In this document: one piece after another, positions 16,670-25,722 of the stretch
How positions within the stretch are numbered: the stretch's first letter is position 1
How the letters are laid out: each line of letters begins with the position of its first letter
From: Io17-Chloro-G2 sp034420695
GTDB lineage: Bacteria; Chloroflexota; Dehalococcoidia; Lucifugimonadales; UBA3495
Direction: 5' to 3'
DNA: 64,000 nt
Assembly: GCA_034420695.1 (NCBI GenBank)
Contig: DAOULB010000002.1
Span: 124,001 to 188,000, forward strand
Notes under the pieces: model-generated
The model's input: only the letters and a program-made list of their open reading frames with translations
What the model was told of the DNA's origin: nothing
Database searches by the model: none
Program-made: the position numbers and the translations under genes

Positions 16670-17851
16670 ATGACGATGGACTCATTGGACTACGTTTACA
16701 CCGGGTCGGACCAGCAGATTATTTGCGCCGCCGACGCCATTTCCCGGCTGGGAACCGTGGTGGACGGCTTGGGAGCCCGCCGGGCCATGGTGGTCTGCGG
16801 CCCAAACATCCTGGCCCACTCCAACGTGGTGCAGCGCGCCCAGGAGGCCTTGGGGGTCAGGGCCGTTGGCCTGTTTTCCGGCATTGCTCCCCACTCTCCG
16901 GTGGAGGTGCTGCAGGAAGCCGTGTCGGCGGCCCGGGAACTGGAGCCCGACGTGCTTGTCGCCGTTGGCGGCGGTAGCACCAGCGACACCTGCAAGGGCA
17001 TTGCCATGTCCTTGGCCGAGGGCGGAGACCTCCATGACTACGAGGTCCGCTTCGAGCCCCCCGACAAGGTCATCGTCCCCGACCTGCCCCATCCCAAGAT
17101 GCCCATCATCGCCGTGGGCACCACCATGGGGGCCGCCGAACTCAGCACCGGCGGCGGGGGCTTTACCGACAAGTCCCAAGGCCGCAAGATTCTCATCTCC
17201 GGCCAAGGCACCCTGCCCAAGGTGGTCATTATTGACGGCCAAGCCCTGGCCACAACCCCCAAGGCCGTCGCCCTGGGTACCGTCATGGGCCAGTTCCGCA
17301 TCGCCGTGGAAAGCGTCTATTCCACCGGCCATTACCCCATATCCGACGCCTTGGCCCTGCATACCATCAGGATGCTTGTGGAGCACCTTCCCCGTTGCAA
17401 GGGCGACGACATCGACGCCATGCTGCAGGTCAAGACCGCTTCCTGCATGACCATGCTGGCTCGGCCGGGTCTGGGCCTGAACACGGGCATTGCCCACCAG
17501 TTGGGCGGGCTCTACGACGTGCCCCACGGTGAAGCTAACTCCATCTTGCTGCCCCACACCATGCGGTTCAACGCCGGCGCCTGCGCTGCCCGCTTGGCCT
17601 TGGTGGCCCAAGCCATGGGGATAGACACCCGCACAATGGACGACCATACCGCGGCCTTGGCCGCAGCCGACGGCGTGGCCTCCCTGTGCCGCAGCCTGGG
17701 ACTCCCCATGACCCTGCGCGACGTTGGAGTCCCCGCGGACGGGCTGGAGGCCATCGCATCTGCTACCCTGCGGGACCGCAGCCTGGCGACTAATCCCAAG
17801 CCGGTTCACGACGCCGGCCCCATCATGAGCGTGCTGCAGGCCGCTTGGTAA
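16670..17851 (+). CDS. Iron-containing alcohol dehydrogenase / maleylacetate reductase-like
   Basis: 393 residues, the usual length of group III alcohol dehydrogenases. The nucleotide-binding half shows VAVGGGSTSDTCKGIA (GGGS motif). The metal-binding half shows GIAHQLGGLYDVPHGEANSILLP, whose histidines are iron ligands. TMGAAEL matches the TxxGT-like segment. The short diphosphate loop fits maleylacetate reductases as well as alcohol dehydrogenases, so the reaction is left open. Followed after 78 bp by the esterase on the same strand. Confidence 0.85.
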   Translation: MTMDSLDYVYTGSDQQIICAADAISRLGTVVDGLGARRAMVVCGPNILAHSNVVQRAQEALGVRAVGLFSGIAPHSPVEVLQEAVSAARELEPDVLVAVGGGSTSDTCKGIAMSLAEGGDLHDYEVRFEPPDKVIVPDLPHPKMPIIAVGTTMGAAELSTGGGGFTDKSQGRKILISGQGTLPKVVIIDGQALATTPKAVALGTVMGQFRIAVESVYSTGHYPISDALALHTIRMLVEHLPRCKGDDIDAMLQVKTASCMTMLARPGLGLNTGIAHQLGGLYDVPHGEANSILLPHTMRFNAGACAARLALVAQAMGIDTRTMDDHTAALAAADGVASLCRSLGLPMTLRDVGVPADGLEAIASATLRDRSLATNPKPVHDAGPIMSVLQAAW

Positions 17852-17929
17852 CCGGCCCCCTCCCCGGCGCGGTGATAGAAGCGGTGTTAGAATAGTCCGC
17901 GAAACAATGGAACTACTGGAGGTGGAGCT

Positions 17930-18877
17930 ATGCCCCTGGATCCGCAAGCGCAAAACGTGATTGACATGATTGCCGCCTTGGGATTGCCGCCCAACCACTT
18001 GGTCTCCCCGGCGGAGGCCCGGGCCAACATGCTGGCCCGGCCCCGGGCTCCCGGCCCGGAAGTTGCCAAGGTTGAAGACGCCTCCATTCCCAATGGAGAC
18101 TTTGAAGTCCCGGTGAGAATCTACACCCCCCAAGGCAGCGGCCCCTTCCCCGTCCTCACCTGGATCCACGGAGGAGGCTGGGTGATCGGCAACTTGGAGA
18201 CTGCCGACTCCACCGCCCGCCACCTGTGCGTCAAGGCGGAATGCGTAGTGGTGTCGGTTGACTACCGGCTGGCCCCGGAGTACAAGTTCCCGGTGCCTTT
18301 TGAAGACTGCTACGCCGCCGCTGCCTGGGTGCACCGGAACGCCGCCAGCCTCAACGCAGACCCGGCGCGCCTCGCCGTGGGCGGCGACAGCGCCGGAGGC
18401 AACTTGTCGGCTGCGGTGTCCATTGCCGCAAGGGACCGGGGAGGGCTGCCCCTGGTCTTCCAGCTCCTCGTGTACCCGGTGACGGCCCGGGACTACAACA
18501 CGGCTTCCTACGTCCAGAACGCCGAGGGCTATCTGCTCAGCTCCGACGCCATGCGCTGGTACTGGGACCACTACCTTGCCAGCGACGCCGACGCGTCAAA
18601 CCCCTATGCCGCTCCCTTGGCCGCCTCCGACCTCAGCGGCCTTCCTCCCGCCTTGGTCATTACCGCCGAGTTCGATCCCCTCCGGGACGAAGGGGACGCC
18701 TACGCCGTAAAGTTGCAGGAGGCCGGAGTCCAAGCCGTGGGCACCTGTTACGACGGCATGATTCATGGGTTCTTCGGCATGTCTGGCGCTGTGGATAAGG
18801 CCGACGTTGCTCTGGACGAAGCGGCAGCAGCCTTGAAAAAGGCCTTCGCCGCTGCCAAAACGGCTGCGGCCAGGTAG
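17930..18877 (+). CDS. Alpha/beta hydrolase, hormone-sensitive-lipase (family IV) esterase
   Basis: 315 residues. Oxyanion motif HGGGW at about residue 80, nucleophile elbow GDSAGGN, catalytic Asp in EFDPLRDEG and His in GMIHGFFGM: a complete HSL-family triad. No signal peptide, so cytoplasmic; acts on short-chain esters in relatives. Start ATG follows GGAGGTGGAG. Next to an alcohol dehydrogenase and an epimerase-like SDR, it may belong to a small catabolic set, although no single pathway is obvious. Confidence 0.9.
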   Translation: MPLDPQAQNVIDMIAALGLPPNHLVSPAEARANMLARPRAPGPEVAKVEDASIPNGDFEVPVRIYTPQGSGPFPVLTWIHGGGWVIGNLETADSTARHLCVKAECVVVSVDYRLAPEYKFPVPFEDCYAAAAWVHRNAASLNADPARLAVGGDSAGGNLSAAVSIAARDRGGLPLVFQLLVYPVTARDYNTASYVQNAEGYLLSSDAMRWYWDHYLASDADASNPYAAPLAASDLSGLPPALVITAEFDPLRDEGDAYAVKLQEAGVQAVGTCYDGMIHGFFGMSGAVDKADVALDEAAAALKKAFAAAKTAAAR

Positions 18878-18937
18878 TGTCTTGCCCCGGGGCGCCCCAG
18901 CCAGCTTTTTCTTGACCCCGGCTGAGGGCGCCGCCCA

Positions 18938-19891
18938 ATGACCGCTCCCCGCGGAGTTGTGGCGGTGACCGGCTCCTCCGGTTACCTCGGCGGCTGCCTC
19001 CTCCGTCACTTGGAAGAGTACGGCGATTACGACCGGCTGGTGGCCATAGACGCCCGCCCCCTGCCTTTCCCGGTTCATAACGTCGCCGCCTACCGCCGGG
19101 ACGTCTCCCAGCCGGTCCATGATATATTCATCGACGACGGCGTTGCTGCCGTGGTTCACTTCGCTTTCTCACTGCCCCGGGGAAGCCGGGAGGTCAGCGA
19201 TGTCGGCCAAGCCAACCGGAATGCCTTGGACGGTGTGCTGAAGTCCTGCGAAGAAGCCCGGGTCCGCCATATCGTCTACGTAAGTTCCCACACTGTTTAC
19301 GGGGCCCGTCCTGGCAATCCCATCCCTCTCACCACCGAGGCCCCTTGGCGGGAGCCGCCGGACCTGTTTTACGCCCAGGAAAATGCCCGCGCGGAGCAAA
19401 GGCTCACGGAGTTCGCGGAGAACCACCGTGACATCAGGGTGACCGTTCTACGCTCCTGTAAGGTGCTGGGGCCCATCGCTGGTTTCTTCCTGCCTCCCGA
19501 GACCTTTCCGAGGTGGATGTTGGGGGTGGAGGGCTTCGACCCGCCGTTGCAGTTCCTTCACGAAGAGGACTTGGCCCGGGTGTTGAGCATTTTGTTGGAG
19601 CGTGAAATTGCCGGTACTTTCAACATAGCCGGGGACGGTTTGGTCTTCTACAAGGAACTGGCGGGAATAATCGGGAGCCGAATCCTCTGGCTCCCCCCCG
19701 TATTAGCCTATCCCTTGGCCAAATTTGTTCGGGACCCCCACTTTCAGATGGAGCCCGGCAGGGCCGGCTTGAACCTGCTGCGGTACCCCGTGGTGATGAG
19801 CACCGGCAAGCTGCGCCAAGCAACGGGGTACAGGTACTGGCACACCTCCCAAGAGGCCTTGGTGTCCTACGCCAACGCCAACCTGTACTGA
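18938..19891 (+). CDS. NAD-dependent epimerase/dehydratase (extended SDR)
   Basis: 317 residues. GSSGYLGG near the N-terminus is the extended-SDR GxxGxxG motif and IDARPL the acidic end of strand 2, favouring NAD. The active-site segment reads YAQENARAEQ: the tyrosine is present but YxxxK becomes YxxxN, so classical catalysis is doubtful and the protein could be an atypical SDR. ATG starts right after a GGGCGCCGCCCA stretch with no strong ribosome site. The last 36 coding bases are duplicated just downstream. Confidence 0.8.
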   Translation: MTAPRGVVAVTGSSGYLGGCLLRHLEEYGDYDRLVAIDARPLPFPVHNVAAYRRDVSQPVHDIFIDDGVAAVVHFAFSLPRGSREVSDVGQANRNALDGVLKSCEEARVRHIVYVSSHTVYGARPGNPIPLTTEAPWREPPDLFYAQENARAEQRLTEFAENHRDIRVTVLRSCKVLGPIAGFFLPPETFPRWMLGVEGFDPPLQFLHEEDLARVLSILLEREIAGTFNIAGDGLVFYKELAGIIGSRILWLPPVLAYPLAKFVRDPHFQMEPGRAGLNLLRYPVVMSTGKLRQATGYRYWHTSQEALVSYANANLY

Positions 19892-19927
19892 ACCCCTATT
19901 GAAGAAGGACCTGACAGGAGATGAGAA

Positions 19928-19963
19928 GCCTTGGTGTCCTACGCCAACGCCAACCTGTACTGA
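19928..19963 (+). repeat. 36-bp exact duplication of the SDR gene 3' end
   Basis: Bases 19928-19963 repeat 19856-19891 exactly, including the codons for ALVSYANANLY and the TGA. The unit lies 72 bp downstream, outside the gene. The origin is probably slippage or unequal recombination. Confidence 0.9.
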
Positions 19964-20013
19964 CCGGTTGCTGCAGAGAATCTGAAAAGAGAGACGGGAG
20001 GGCGCGGATTTAA

Positions 20014-20979
20014 TTGCGCCAAGCTGCCCCGATAGTCATTGATACCGACCCGGGAGTGGATGACGCCATCGCTATCCTCATGGCCTTGGCCTCACCGTCC
20101 TTGCACGTGCGGGGCCTGACTGTCGTGGGCGGCAACGTCTCCTTGGCCAGGGGAACCCGGAACGCCCTGGCCCTGCTGCAGGCCTGCGGGCGGGATGACG
20201 TTCCCGTGTTCCGCGGTAGGGCCCGGCCCCTGCGGGGCCGCTTCGGCTATTCCCACGCCTTCCACGGCAACAGCGGCCTGAGCCGCCGCCTGCCCAATCC
20301 TCGCCGGGAGCCTTCGCAACAGGACGCGTCGAAATTCCTGGCCGGGAAGCTGGAGGAGGCTCCCGGTGAAATATCCTTGGTGGCCTTGGGCCCCCTCTCC
20401 AACCTGGCCACCCTGTCCAACCTGGCGACCCTGTCCAACCTGGCCACCCTGTCGGAGCGAGGGGAGACCCCCAGTGCCGGCCCCCTGGCGCTGGCCCGGT
20501 CTCTCATCATCATGGGGGGAGCCGTCAACACCCGGGGAAACGTAACACCCCATGCCGAGTTCAACTTCCACAGCGATCCGGTTGCCGCCGCCCGTGTGTT
20601 GGGTTCAGGAATTCCGGCCACCTTGGTGGACTTGGCTGCCTGTCGCCAAGTGGCGATTAGCAGGGAGCAGGCCGGACTGTTACAGTCATCGGGTGTTTAC
20701 GGGAGGCTGGCCCTGGAAATCCTGAACGGCTGGTTCCGTAGGGACCCGGGCCGCACCAGCTTCGAGTTCTACGACCCCTTGGCCTTGGCGTTGGCAACGG
20801 AACCGGGGCTGGCAACTACTCGGCAGCTGTCCATTGAAGTGGAATGCGATGACCCGGAGCGGTGGGGAGAAAGCCGGGCCTTGGGTGAACCGGGAAATGT
20901 TGCCGTGGTGCAGCAGGTGGACCGGCGGGGCTTCTTCGCCCTGCTGGGCGACATCCTGGGCTGGCAGGGCCTGCCTTAG
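20014..20979 (+). CDS. Inosine-uridine-preferring nucleoside hydrolase family protein
   Basis: 321 residues from a TTG (GGGAGG about 13 bases upstream). DTDPGVDDAIAI near the N-terminus is the calcium-binding aspartate cluster. The mid-chain IIMGGAV and the Asn of AEFNFHSDP are conserved substrate/Ca residues. The C-terminal motif that usually reads HDPLA is YDPLALA here, so the catalytic histidine position is Tyr. A six-residue tandem repeat (LSNLAT x3) is inserted after ALGP. Likely a nucleoside or ribosyl hydrolase with altered specificity. Confidence 0.82.
   Translation: MRQAAPIVIDTDPGVDDAIAILMALASPSLHVRGLTVVGGNVSLARGTRNALALLQACGRDDVPVFRGRARPLRGRFGYSHAFHGNSGLSRRLPNPRREPSQQDASKFLAGKLEEAPGEISLVALGPLSNLATLSNLATLSNLATLSERGETPSAGPLALARSLIIMGGAVNTRGNVTPHAEFNFHSDPVAAARVLGSGIPATLVDLAACRQVAISREQAGLLQSSGVYGRLALEILNGWFRRDPGRTSFEFYDPLALALATEPGLATTRQLSIEVECDDPERWGESRALGEPGNVAVVQQVDRRGFFALLGDILGWQGLP
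20395..20448 (+). repeat. 18-bp tandem repeat (x3) in the nucleoside hydrolase gene
   Basis: Three copies of CTGTCCAACCTGGCCACC, encoding LSNLAT each. They keep the frame and enlarge a loop after the conserved ALGPLSN segment. Confidence 0.9.
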
Positions 20980-21007
20980 TAGGGGCGGGTTTCGAACCCG
21001 CGCCTAC
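20979..21007. repeat. Short palindrome of the GTAGGGGCG family
   Basis: GTAGGGGCGGG-TTTCGAA-CCCGCGCCTAC: a 29-base hairpin at the end of the nucleoside hydrolase gene, convergent with ppdK. Related copies at 45977-46004, 46576-46603 and 47221-47248. It may also act as a terminator hairpin between the convergent genes. Confidence 0.75.
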
Positions 21008-21078
21008 TCCGTAGCGCCAAGGTGTTCCGGCAACCATTGACATCGCCCCGGGTGGGCGACGCCATGTGGAACCCGCAC

Positions 21079-23826
21079 CTAGCCTCTGAGAGACGCCTGC
21101 GCCGCCGCCAGCCTGGCCACCGGCACCCGGAAGGGTGAACAGCTCACGTAGTCCAACCCGGCCTCATGGCAGAAGGCCACGCTGGGCGGGTCCCCGCCGT
21201 GCTCTCCGCATATCCCGACCTCCAGGTCCGGCCTGGTCTGCCGCCCGGCGGCCACTGCCATGCTAACCAAGGCGCCAACCCCCGCAGCGTCCAGCGTCTC
21301 GAAGGGGTCTTTGGCCAGCACTCCCTCCTCCACGTAGGAACGAAGGAACTTGCCTTGAGCGTCGTCCCGGCTGAAGCCGAAGGTCATCTGGGTAAGGTCG
21401 TTGGTCCCGAAGCTGAAGAAGTCCGATTCCTGGGCAATCTCCCCGGCGGTCAGGGCGGCCCTGGGAGTCTCGATCATGGTGCCGAACTTGTAGTGCACCT
21501 CGGCCCCCAACCGTTCCTGTACCTCGGCGGCCACCGCGGTCAGGTCGGCGCGCAGGCGGGTCATTTCTTCCCGGTCCACCGTCAGTGGAATCATGATCTC
21601 CGGGTTGACCTGCAGGCCCTCCTTTATCAGGACCGATCCCGCAGTCATGATGGCCTCCACCTGCATCCGGTAGATATCCGGGAAGGTCAGCCCCAAGCGG
21701 CAGCCCCGGTGGCCCAGCATCGGGTTTTCCTCCCGCAGGGAGTCGGCCAGCCGCAGCAGGTTTTCCTGCTCCTCGATCTCTCTGGCGGATGCCCCTGCTT
21801 CGCGCAGCCGCAGCACCTCATCCTGCATCACGTCGTATGGGGGCAGGAACTCGTGGAGCGGTGCGTCCAGCAACCGGATGATGACCGGCCTGTGGCCCAT
21901 CACCCGGAGGATCTCGGTGAAGTCGGCCGTCTGCAGTTCCCGCACTTGGTCCAAGGCCTCGTAGAAGTCCGCAACCTGCCTGGGAGCCTCTTCTGATAAA
22001 CCGGCCCCGTCGTTCGTATTCCAGTCCCTGGCCGCCTCGGCGTTGAGCAGCATCTGCCGAACTGCCGGCAGGCGCTGGGGATGGAGGAACATGTGCTCGG
22101 TCCGGCACAAGCCTATTCCGCCCGCGCCCATGGCCACCGCTTGGGCTGCGTCGTTGGGAGTGTCGGCGTTGGCCATCACCCCCAAGCGCCGGACTTCGTC
22201 GGCCCAAGCCAGCAGTTGGCCCGAGCCGGCCCCGTCTTCCAGGCTGGGCGCCACCGTCTCTAAACCGCCCAAGTACACGTCCCCGGTGGTCCCGTCGATG
22301 CTGATGGTCTGGCCTTCTTTCACCGTCTGCCCGTTGGCTTGGAAGACTCCGGATGCCGGGTCGACGTGCAGGCCTTCACACCCGACGATGCAGGGTATCC
22401 CCATTCCCCGGGTTACCACCGCCGCGTGGCTGGTCACCCCGCCCCGGCTGGTTACAACCCCGGCAGAAGCGAATATGCCGTGGATGTCGTCGGGCTTGGT
22501 CTCCGGGCGCACCAGTATCACTGCCTCGCCCCTGCCGCCCGCTTCCGCGGCCCGGTCGGCTTCGAAGTAGACCTTGCCGGAGGCCGCCCCGGGAGACGCG
22601 CCGAACCCCCGGGCCAAGCGGGCTTCCTGCAGCTCCTGGGAGTCGGCCTCGGCCTTGAACCGCGGCACCAGCAACTGGATCATCTCTTCGGGCTGCACCC
22701 GCTGGATGGCCTCGTTGCGCTCGATCAGCCCTTCGTTGGCCATGTCTACCGCGGTCCGCACAGAAGCCAAGGCAGTCCGCTTGGCACTCCGGGTCTGCAG
22801 CAGGAACAACCGCCCGTTCTCCACCGTGAATTCCACGTCCTGGACGTCCCTGTAGTGGCGCTCCAAGGAACGGACCAAGTCTGTCAATTCCTGCGACACC
22901 TTGGGCATCTGGTCCCCCAAGCTGGAGATGGGCTGCGGAGTCCGCACCCCTGCCACCACGTCTTCGCCTTGGGCGTTGGTCAGAAACTCGCCGTAGATAT
23001 CCGGTTCGCCGCTGGACGGGTTCCGGGTGAACAGCACGCCGGTGCCGCTGCTGTCCCCCAGATTGCCGAACACCATGCTCATGATGGTCACGGCGGTGCC
23101 CATGTCGTGGGAGATTCCGTTGAGGTCCCGGTAGAAGATTGCCCTTGGATTGTTCCAGCTGCGGAACACCGCGGAGATGGCGTCGGACAGTTGCTGCCAA
23201 GGGTCATCCGGAACGTCGGTCCCGGCGGCCTTGCGCACCGCCTTTTTGTAGTCGCCGATGATTTCCCGGAGCTGCTCGTCGCTGAGTTGATGGTCCAGCT
23301 CAACCGCGGCGCTCTCCTTGTGCTCCGAAAGTATCTCTTCGAATGTCTCGCCCGGTATCCCCAGCACCACGTCGCCGTAAATCTGCAGGAACCGCCGGTA
23401 GGCGTCGTAGGCCGGACGGGGGTCGCCCATCATCGACGCCACTCCCTTTACTATCTCGTCGTTGATCCCCAAGTTCAGGATGGTGTCCATCATGCCGGGC
23501 ATTGAGACCTTGGCCCCGGAACGCACCGAAAGGAGGAGTGGGTTGGTGGTGGAGCCGAACTGCCGCCCTAAGGACTCTTCCAACAGGTGGACGTTGGACT
23601 TTACGTCTTCGAACAGCCCGTCGGGCAGGCGGTTGCCCAAGTCGTGGTACTGGTGGCACACCTGGGTGGTGATGACGAAGCCCGGAGGCACCGGCAGGCC
23701 CAGGGAGACCATCTCGCACAGGTTGCTCCCCTTTCCGCCCAGCAGGTCCGAATCAGAGGCGTTTCCCTCGTCGAAGCGGTAGATTAACTTGGCGGCGGCA
23801 GAACCCCTGTCGAAGTAGTTGACCAT
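21079..23826 (-). CDS. ppdK: Pyruvate, phosphate dikinase
   Basis: 915 residues. The N-terminal ATP-grasp domain begins LLGGKGSNLCEMV and continues with the MPGMMDTILNLG segment. The swivelling domain carries the phosphohistidine in GGVTSHAAVVTRGMG. The C-terminal PEP/pyruvate barrel ends with GICGEHGGDPPSVAFC and YVSCSPFRVPVARLAAAQ, diagnostic for PPDK. It interconverts ATP, phosphate and pyruvate with AMP, PPi and PEP. The start at 23826 (MVNYFDRG) is preferred over 23841 because AAGGAAG (23831-23837) lies just upstream. Confidence 0.95.
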   Translation of the reverse strand: MVNYFDRGSAAAKLIYRFDEGNASDSDLLGGKGSNLCEMVSLGLPVPPGFVITTQVCHQYHDLGNRLPDGLFEDVKSNVHLLEESLGRQFGSTTNPLLLSVRSGAKVSMPGMMDTILNLGINDEIVKGVASMMGDPRPAYDAYRRFLQIYGDVVLGIPGETFEEILSEHKESAAVELDHQLSDEQLREIIGDYKKAVRKAAGTDVPDDPWQQLSDAISAVFRSWNNPRAIFYRDLNGISHDMGTAVTIMSMVFGNLGDSSGTGVLFTRNPSSGEPDIYGEFLTNAQGEDVVAGVRTPQPISSLGDQMPKVSQELTDLVRSLERHYRDVQDVEFTVENGRLFLLQTRSAKRTALASVRTAVDMANEGLIERNEAIQRVQPEEMIQLLVPRFKAEADSQELQEARLARGFGASPGAASGKVYFEADRAAEAGGRGEAVILVRPETKPDDIHGIFASAGVVTSRGGVTSHAAVVTRGMGIPCIVGCEGLHVDPASGVFQANGQTVKEGQTISIDGTTGDVYLGGLETVAPSLEDGAGSGQLLAWADEVRRLGVMANADTPNDAAQAVAMGAGGIGLCRTEHMFLHPQRLPAVRQMLLNAEAARDWNTNDGAGLSEEAPRQVADFYEALDQVRELQTADFTEILRVMGHRPVIIRLLDAPLHEFLPPYDVMQDEVLRLREAGASAREIEEQENLLRLADSLREENPMLGHRGCRLGLTFPDIYRMQVEAIMTAGSVLIKEGLQVNPEIMIPLTVDREEMTRLRADLTAVAAEVQERLGAEVHYKFGTMIETPRAALTAGEIAQESDFFSFGTNDLTQMTFGFSRDDAQGKFLRSYVEEGVLAKDPFETLDAAGVGALVSMAVAAGRQTRPDLEVGICGEHGGDPPSVAFCHEAGLDYVSCSPFRVPVARLAAAQASLRG

Positions 23827-23921
23827 AACTCTTCCTTTCAATATTCCCTGGGGGTTGTGGTAATGCCATGCTGGCAGTGACCCTTTGGTAGTGCCCCGTT
23901 GGCAGTAGCCCGTTCCGGCGG

Positions 23922-24926
23922 CTAGATTTCCCGGAACTGGGGCTCGGGCTCTTCAAGGTAAAAGTCGTTGACCCACAGGTCGTCCAGCTTGGTCTGCTCC
24001 TCTTCGGTGAGGTCCGGAGCCTCGGAGGCGCTGGTGTACTCCTTCAACTCTTCCATGGTGGTGAAGTTGGGCAGCACCGACACGATAGTGGGTTGGGCCA
24101 AGCAGAACTTGATGGCGGCCTGGCTCATGGTGCGGGTGTCTTCCTGGGCCAGGAAGTTGACCTGTTCCGCCTTGCGCAGTGCTTCCCGCAGCCATTCGGC
24201 CTTCCGGGAAGCCCGGTGGTCCCCCTCCTGGAAAGACGGCGGTTCGATGTACCGCCCGGTCAGCACCTCCGAGGCGTGGGGCACCCGGGAGAGCAGCCCG
24301 ACGTTCTCTTCCTGGGCGATGGGGAAAAAGTCCCGGGCCGGGTCCTGCTCGATGATGCTGTAGATAATCTGCACGCTGTCCACGTGCCGTTCCCGCATCG
24401 AGGCTTCGCCCTCTTCGAACCAGCCGATGTCCGGCCCCAACGCCGAACCGTAATGCCTGATTTTTCCCTCGAACTGGAGCTGTTCCAAGGTCTCGAAAAG
24501 CTCGTCCCGCTCCAAGGCGCTCATCTTGGGATTGTGAAGCTGGTAGAGGTCGATGTAGTCGGTCTGCAGGCGGCGCAGGCTTTGCTCGCAGGCGAAGGTG
24601 ACGAACTCCCGGTCGAACTTCTGCACCCGCTCCTGGTGGCCGACCCTGGGAATCGACTTGTCGTAGAAGTCGTAACCGAACTTGGTGGCGATGATCATGT
24701 CCTTGCGGCGGTGGCCCAGCACCTTGGCCAGGATTTCCTCGCCGAAGCCCTCGCCGTAAGTGTCGGCGGTGTCGAAGAAGTTGATTCCTATTTCCAGGGC
24801 GTTTTCCAGCAGGGATGCCTTGCCCTCGTCGGAAATCTGGCCCCACCAATTGGTGGCTACCGTCCAGACGCCAAAGCCGACTTCTGACAGTACCAAGTCG
24901 GTGCGGGGGAGTTGGCGGAATTTCAT
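23922..24926 (-). CDS. Aldo/keto reductase
   Basis: 334 residues. The AKR barrel is recognisable from GFGVWTVATNWWG at the start, the catalytic Asp/Tyr region FFDTADTYGEGFGEEI (D..Y), the Lys in ATKFGYDF and YIDLYQLHNP with its His. The C-terminal cofactor site includes AIKFCLAQPTIVSVLPNF. Acts on carbonyls with NADPH in relatives. It is 95 bp upstream of ppdK in the same orientation. Confidence 0.88.
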   Translation of the reverse strand: MKFRQLPRTDLVLSEVGFGVWTVATNWWGQISDEGKASLLENALEIGINFFDTADTYGEGFGEEILAKVLGHRRKDMIIATKFGYDFYDKSIPRVGHQERVQKFDREFVTFACEQSLRRLQTDYIDLYQLHNPKMSALERDELFETLEQLQFEGKIRHYGSALGPDIGWFEEGEASMRERHVDSVQIIYSIIEQDPARDFFPIAQEENVGLLSRVPHASEVLTGRYIEPPSFQEGDHRASRKAEWLREALRKAEQVNFLAQEDTRTMSQAAIKFCLAQPTIVSVLPNFTTMEELKEYTSASEAPDLTEEEQTKLDDLWVNDFYLEEPEPQFREI

Positions 24927-25008
24927 GACTGTTTATACCTCGTGTTGCAGTGGCCGGGATTGGCGGTCCGCCAAGGTCAGGGGCGGGCAGGAATCACTCG
25001 GGGAATAA

Positions 25009-25671
25009 TTACGCCACCGGCGCTTCCAGGCACCCTTTGATGGCGTCCACCCGGCGCTGGAACTCCTCGTCGGAAAGCACCGGCTGCATCTCCCCCAGCT
25101 CCACCGTGGCGATGATGTCCACCCAAGAGGTGCAGCCCCGGTATTCCGGAAGGAAGGGCACCGTGACCGGGTTTTCCAGCCGGTACACCCGCAGCAACAT
25201 TATCGACAGTGGCACCATCGGCTTCCAGTGCAACCGCGACTGGGCGTAGGCCTCGGTCCAGATGTAGTGGGGAGAGAGGGCATCCACCGGTTCCTGTGCC
25301 GAAATCTCCAGCAACTCCTCCACCTTGGCCCAGTGGGTGAACCGGATTTCCTCGGGGTTATGGTCCTGGGCCAGCAGGTCCCGCAGCCGGGACTGGTGGC
25401 TGTCTTTCAGCAGGTCTTCACGCTGGTGCTCGTAGGTGGGATAAAGCAGGAACTCGGGGTGGATGACCCGGAAGTCTTTGCTGTCTTCGTGGATGCCGCC
25501 CTTCCTCAGCAACAGCACCTGCTCGCCTTGGGCCAATGCGTCCACCGTTACCGCCCACTCCTTGAGGGCCGTTTGACCGTTGGCCGCTTGATAGTTGGCC
25601 GTTTGACCGTTGGCTGTTTGACCGTTGGCCGTTTGACCGTTGGCCGTTTGACCGTTGGAAGGTTCGCTCAT
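25009..25671 (-). CDS. DUF1802 family protein with an N-terminal NGQTA repeat
   Basis: 220 residues. The core (LKEWAVTVDALAQGEQVLLLRKGGI, then FLLYPTYEHQ) matches DUF1802, a family of unknown function. Residues 6-35 are a low-complexity pentapeptide repeat (NGQTA and variants), a tail not seen in ordinary family members. No membrane segment. It begins 51 bases after the Tag-like gene on the same strand. Confidence 0.75.
   Translation of the reverse strand: MSEPSNGQTANGQTANGQTANGQTANYQAANGQTALKEWAVTVDALAQGEQVLLLRKGGIHEDSKDFRVIHPEFLLYPTYEHQREDLLKDSHQSRLRDLLAQDHNPEEIRFTHWAKVEELLEISAQEPVDALSPHYIWTEAYAQSRLHWKPMVPLSIMLLRVYRLENPVTVPFLPEYRGCTSWVDIIATVELGEMQPVLSDEEFQRRVDAIKGCLEAPVA
25568..25657 (-). 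repeat. 15-bp tandem repeat (x6) encoding NGQTA
   Basis: Six 15-bp units of the type GCCGTTTGACCGTTG (plus-strand reading), four near-identical, at the 5' end of the DUF1802 gene. Confidence 0.9.
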
Positions 25672-25722
25672 GGTGTCATCCTCCCTTGTGCGGCGCCCCT
25701 TGGTGGCGCCCGGCCTATGTTA

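Noticed and set aside
16682..18571. A 629-codon minus-strand frame over the Fe-ADH and esterase genes
   Set aside because: Both plus-strand genes carry complete active sites. The antisense frame is composition-driven.
20979..21007. GGTTTCGAACCC core, considered as a tRNA T-arm
   Set aside because: No acceptor or anticodon arms can be placed around it. The sequence is a simple palindrome shared with other spacers.
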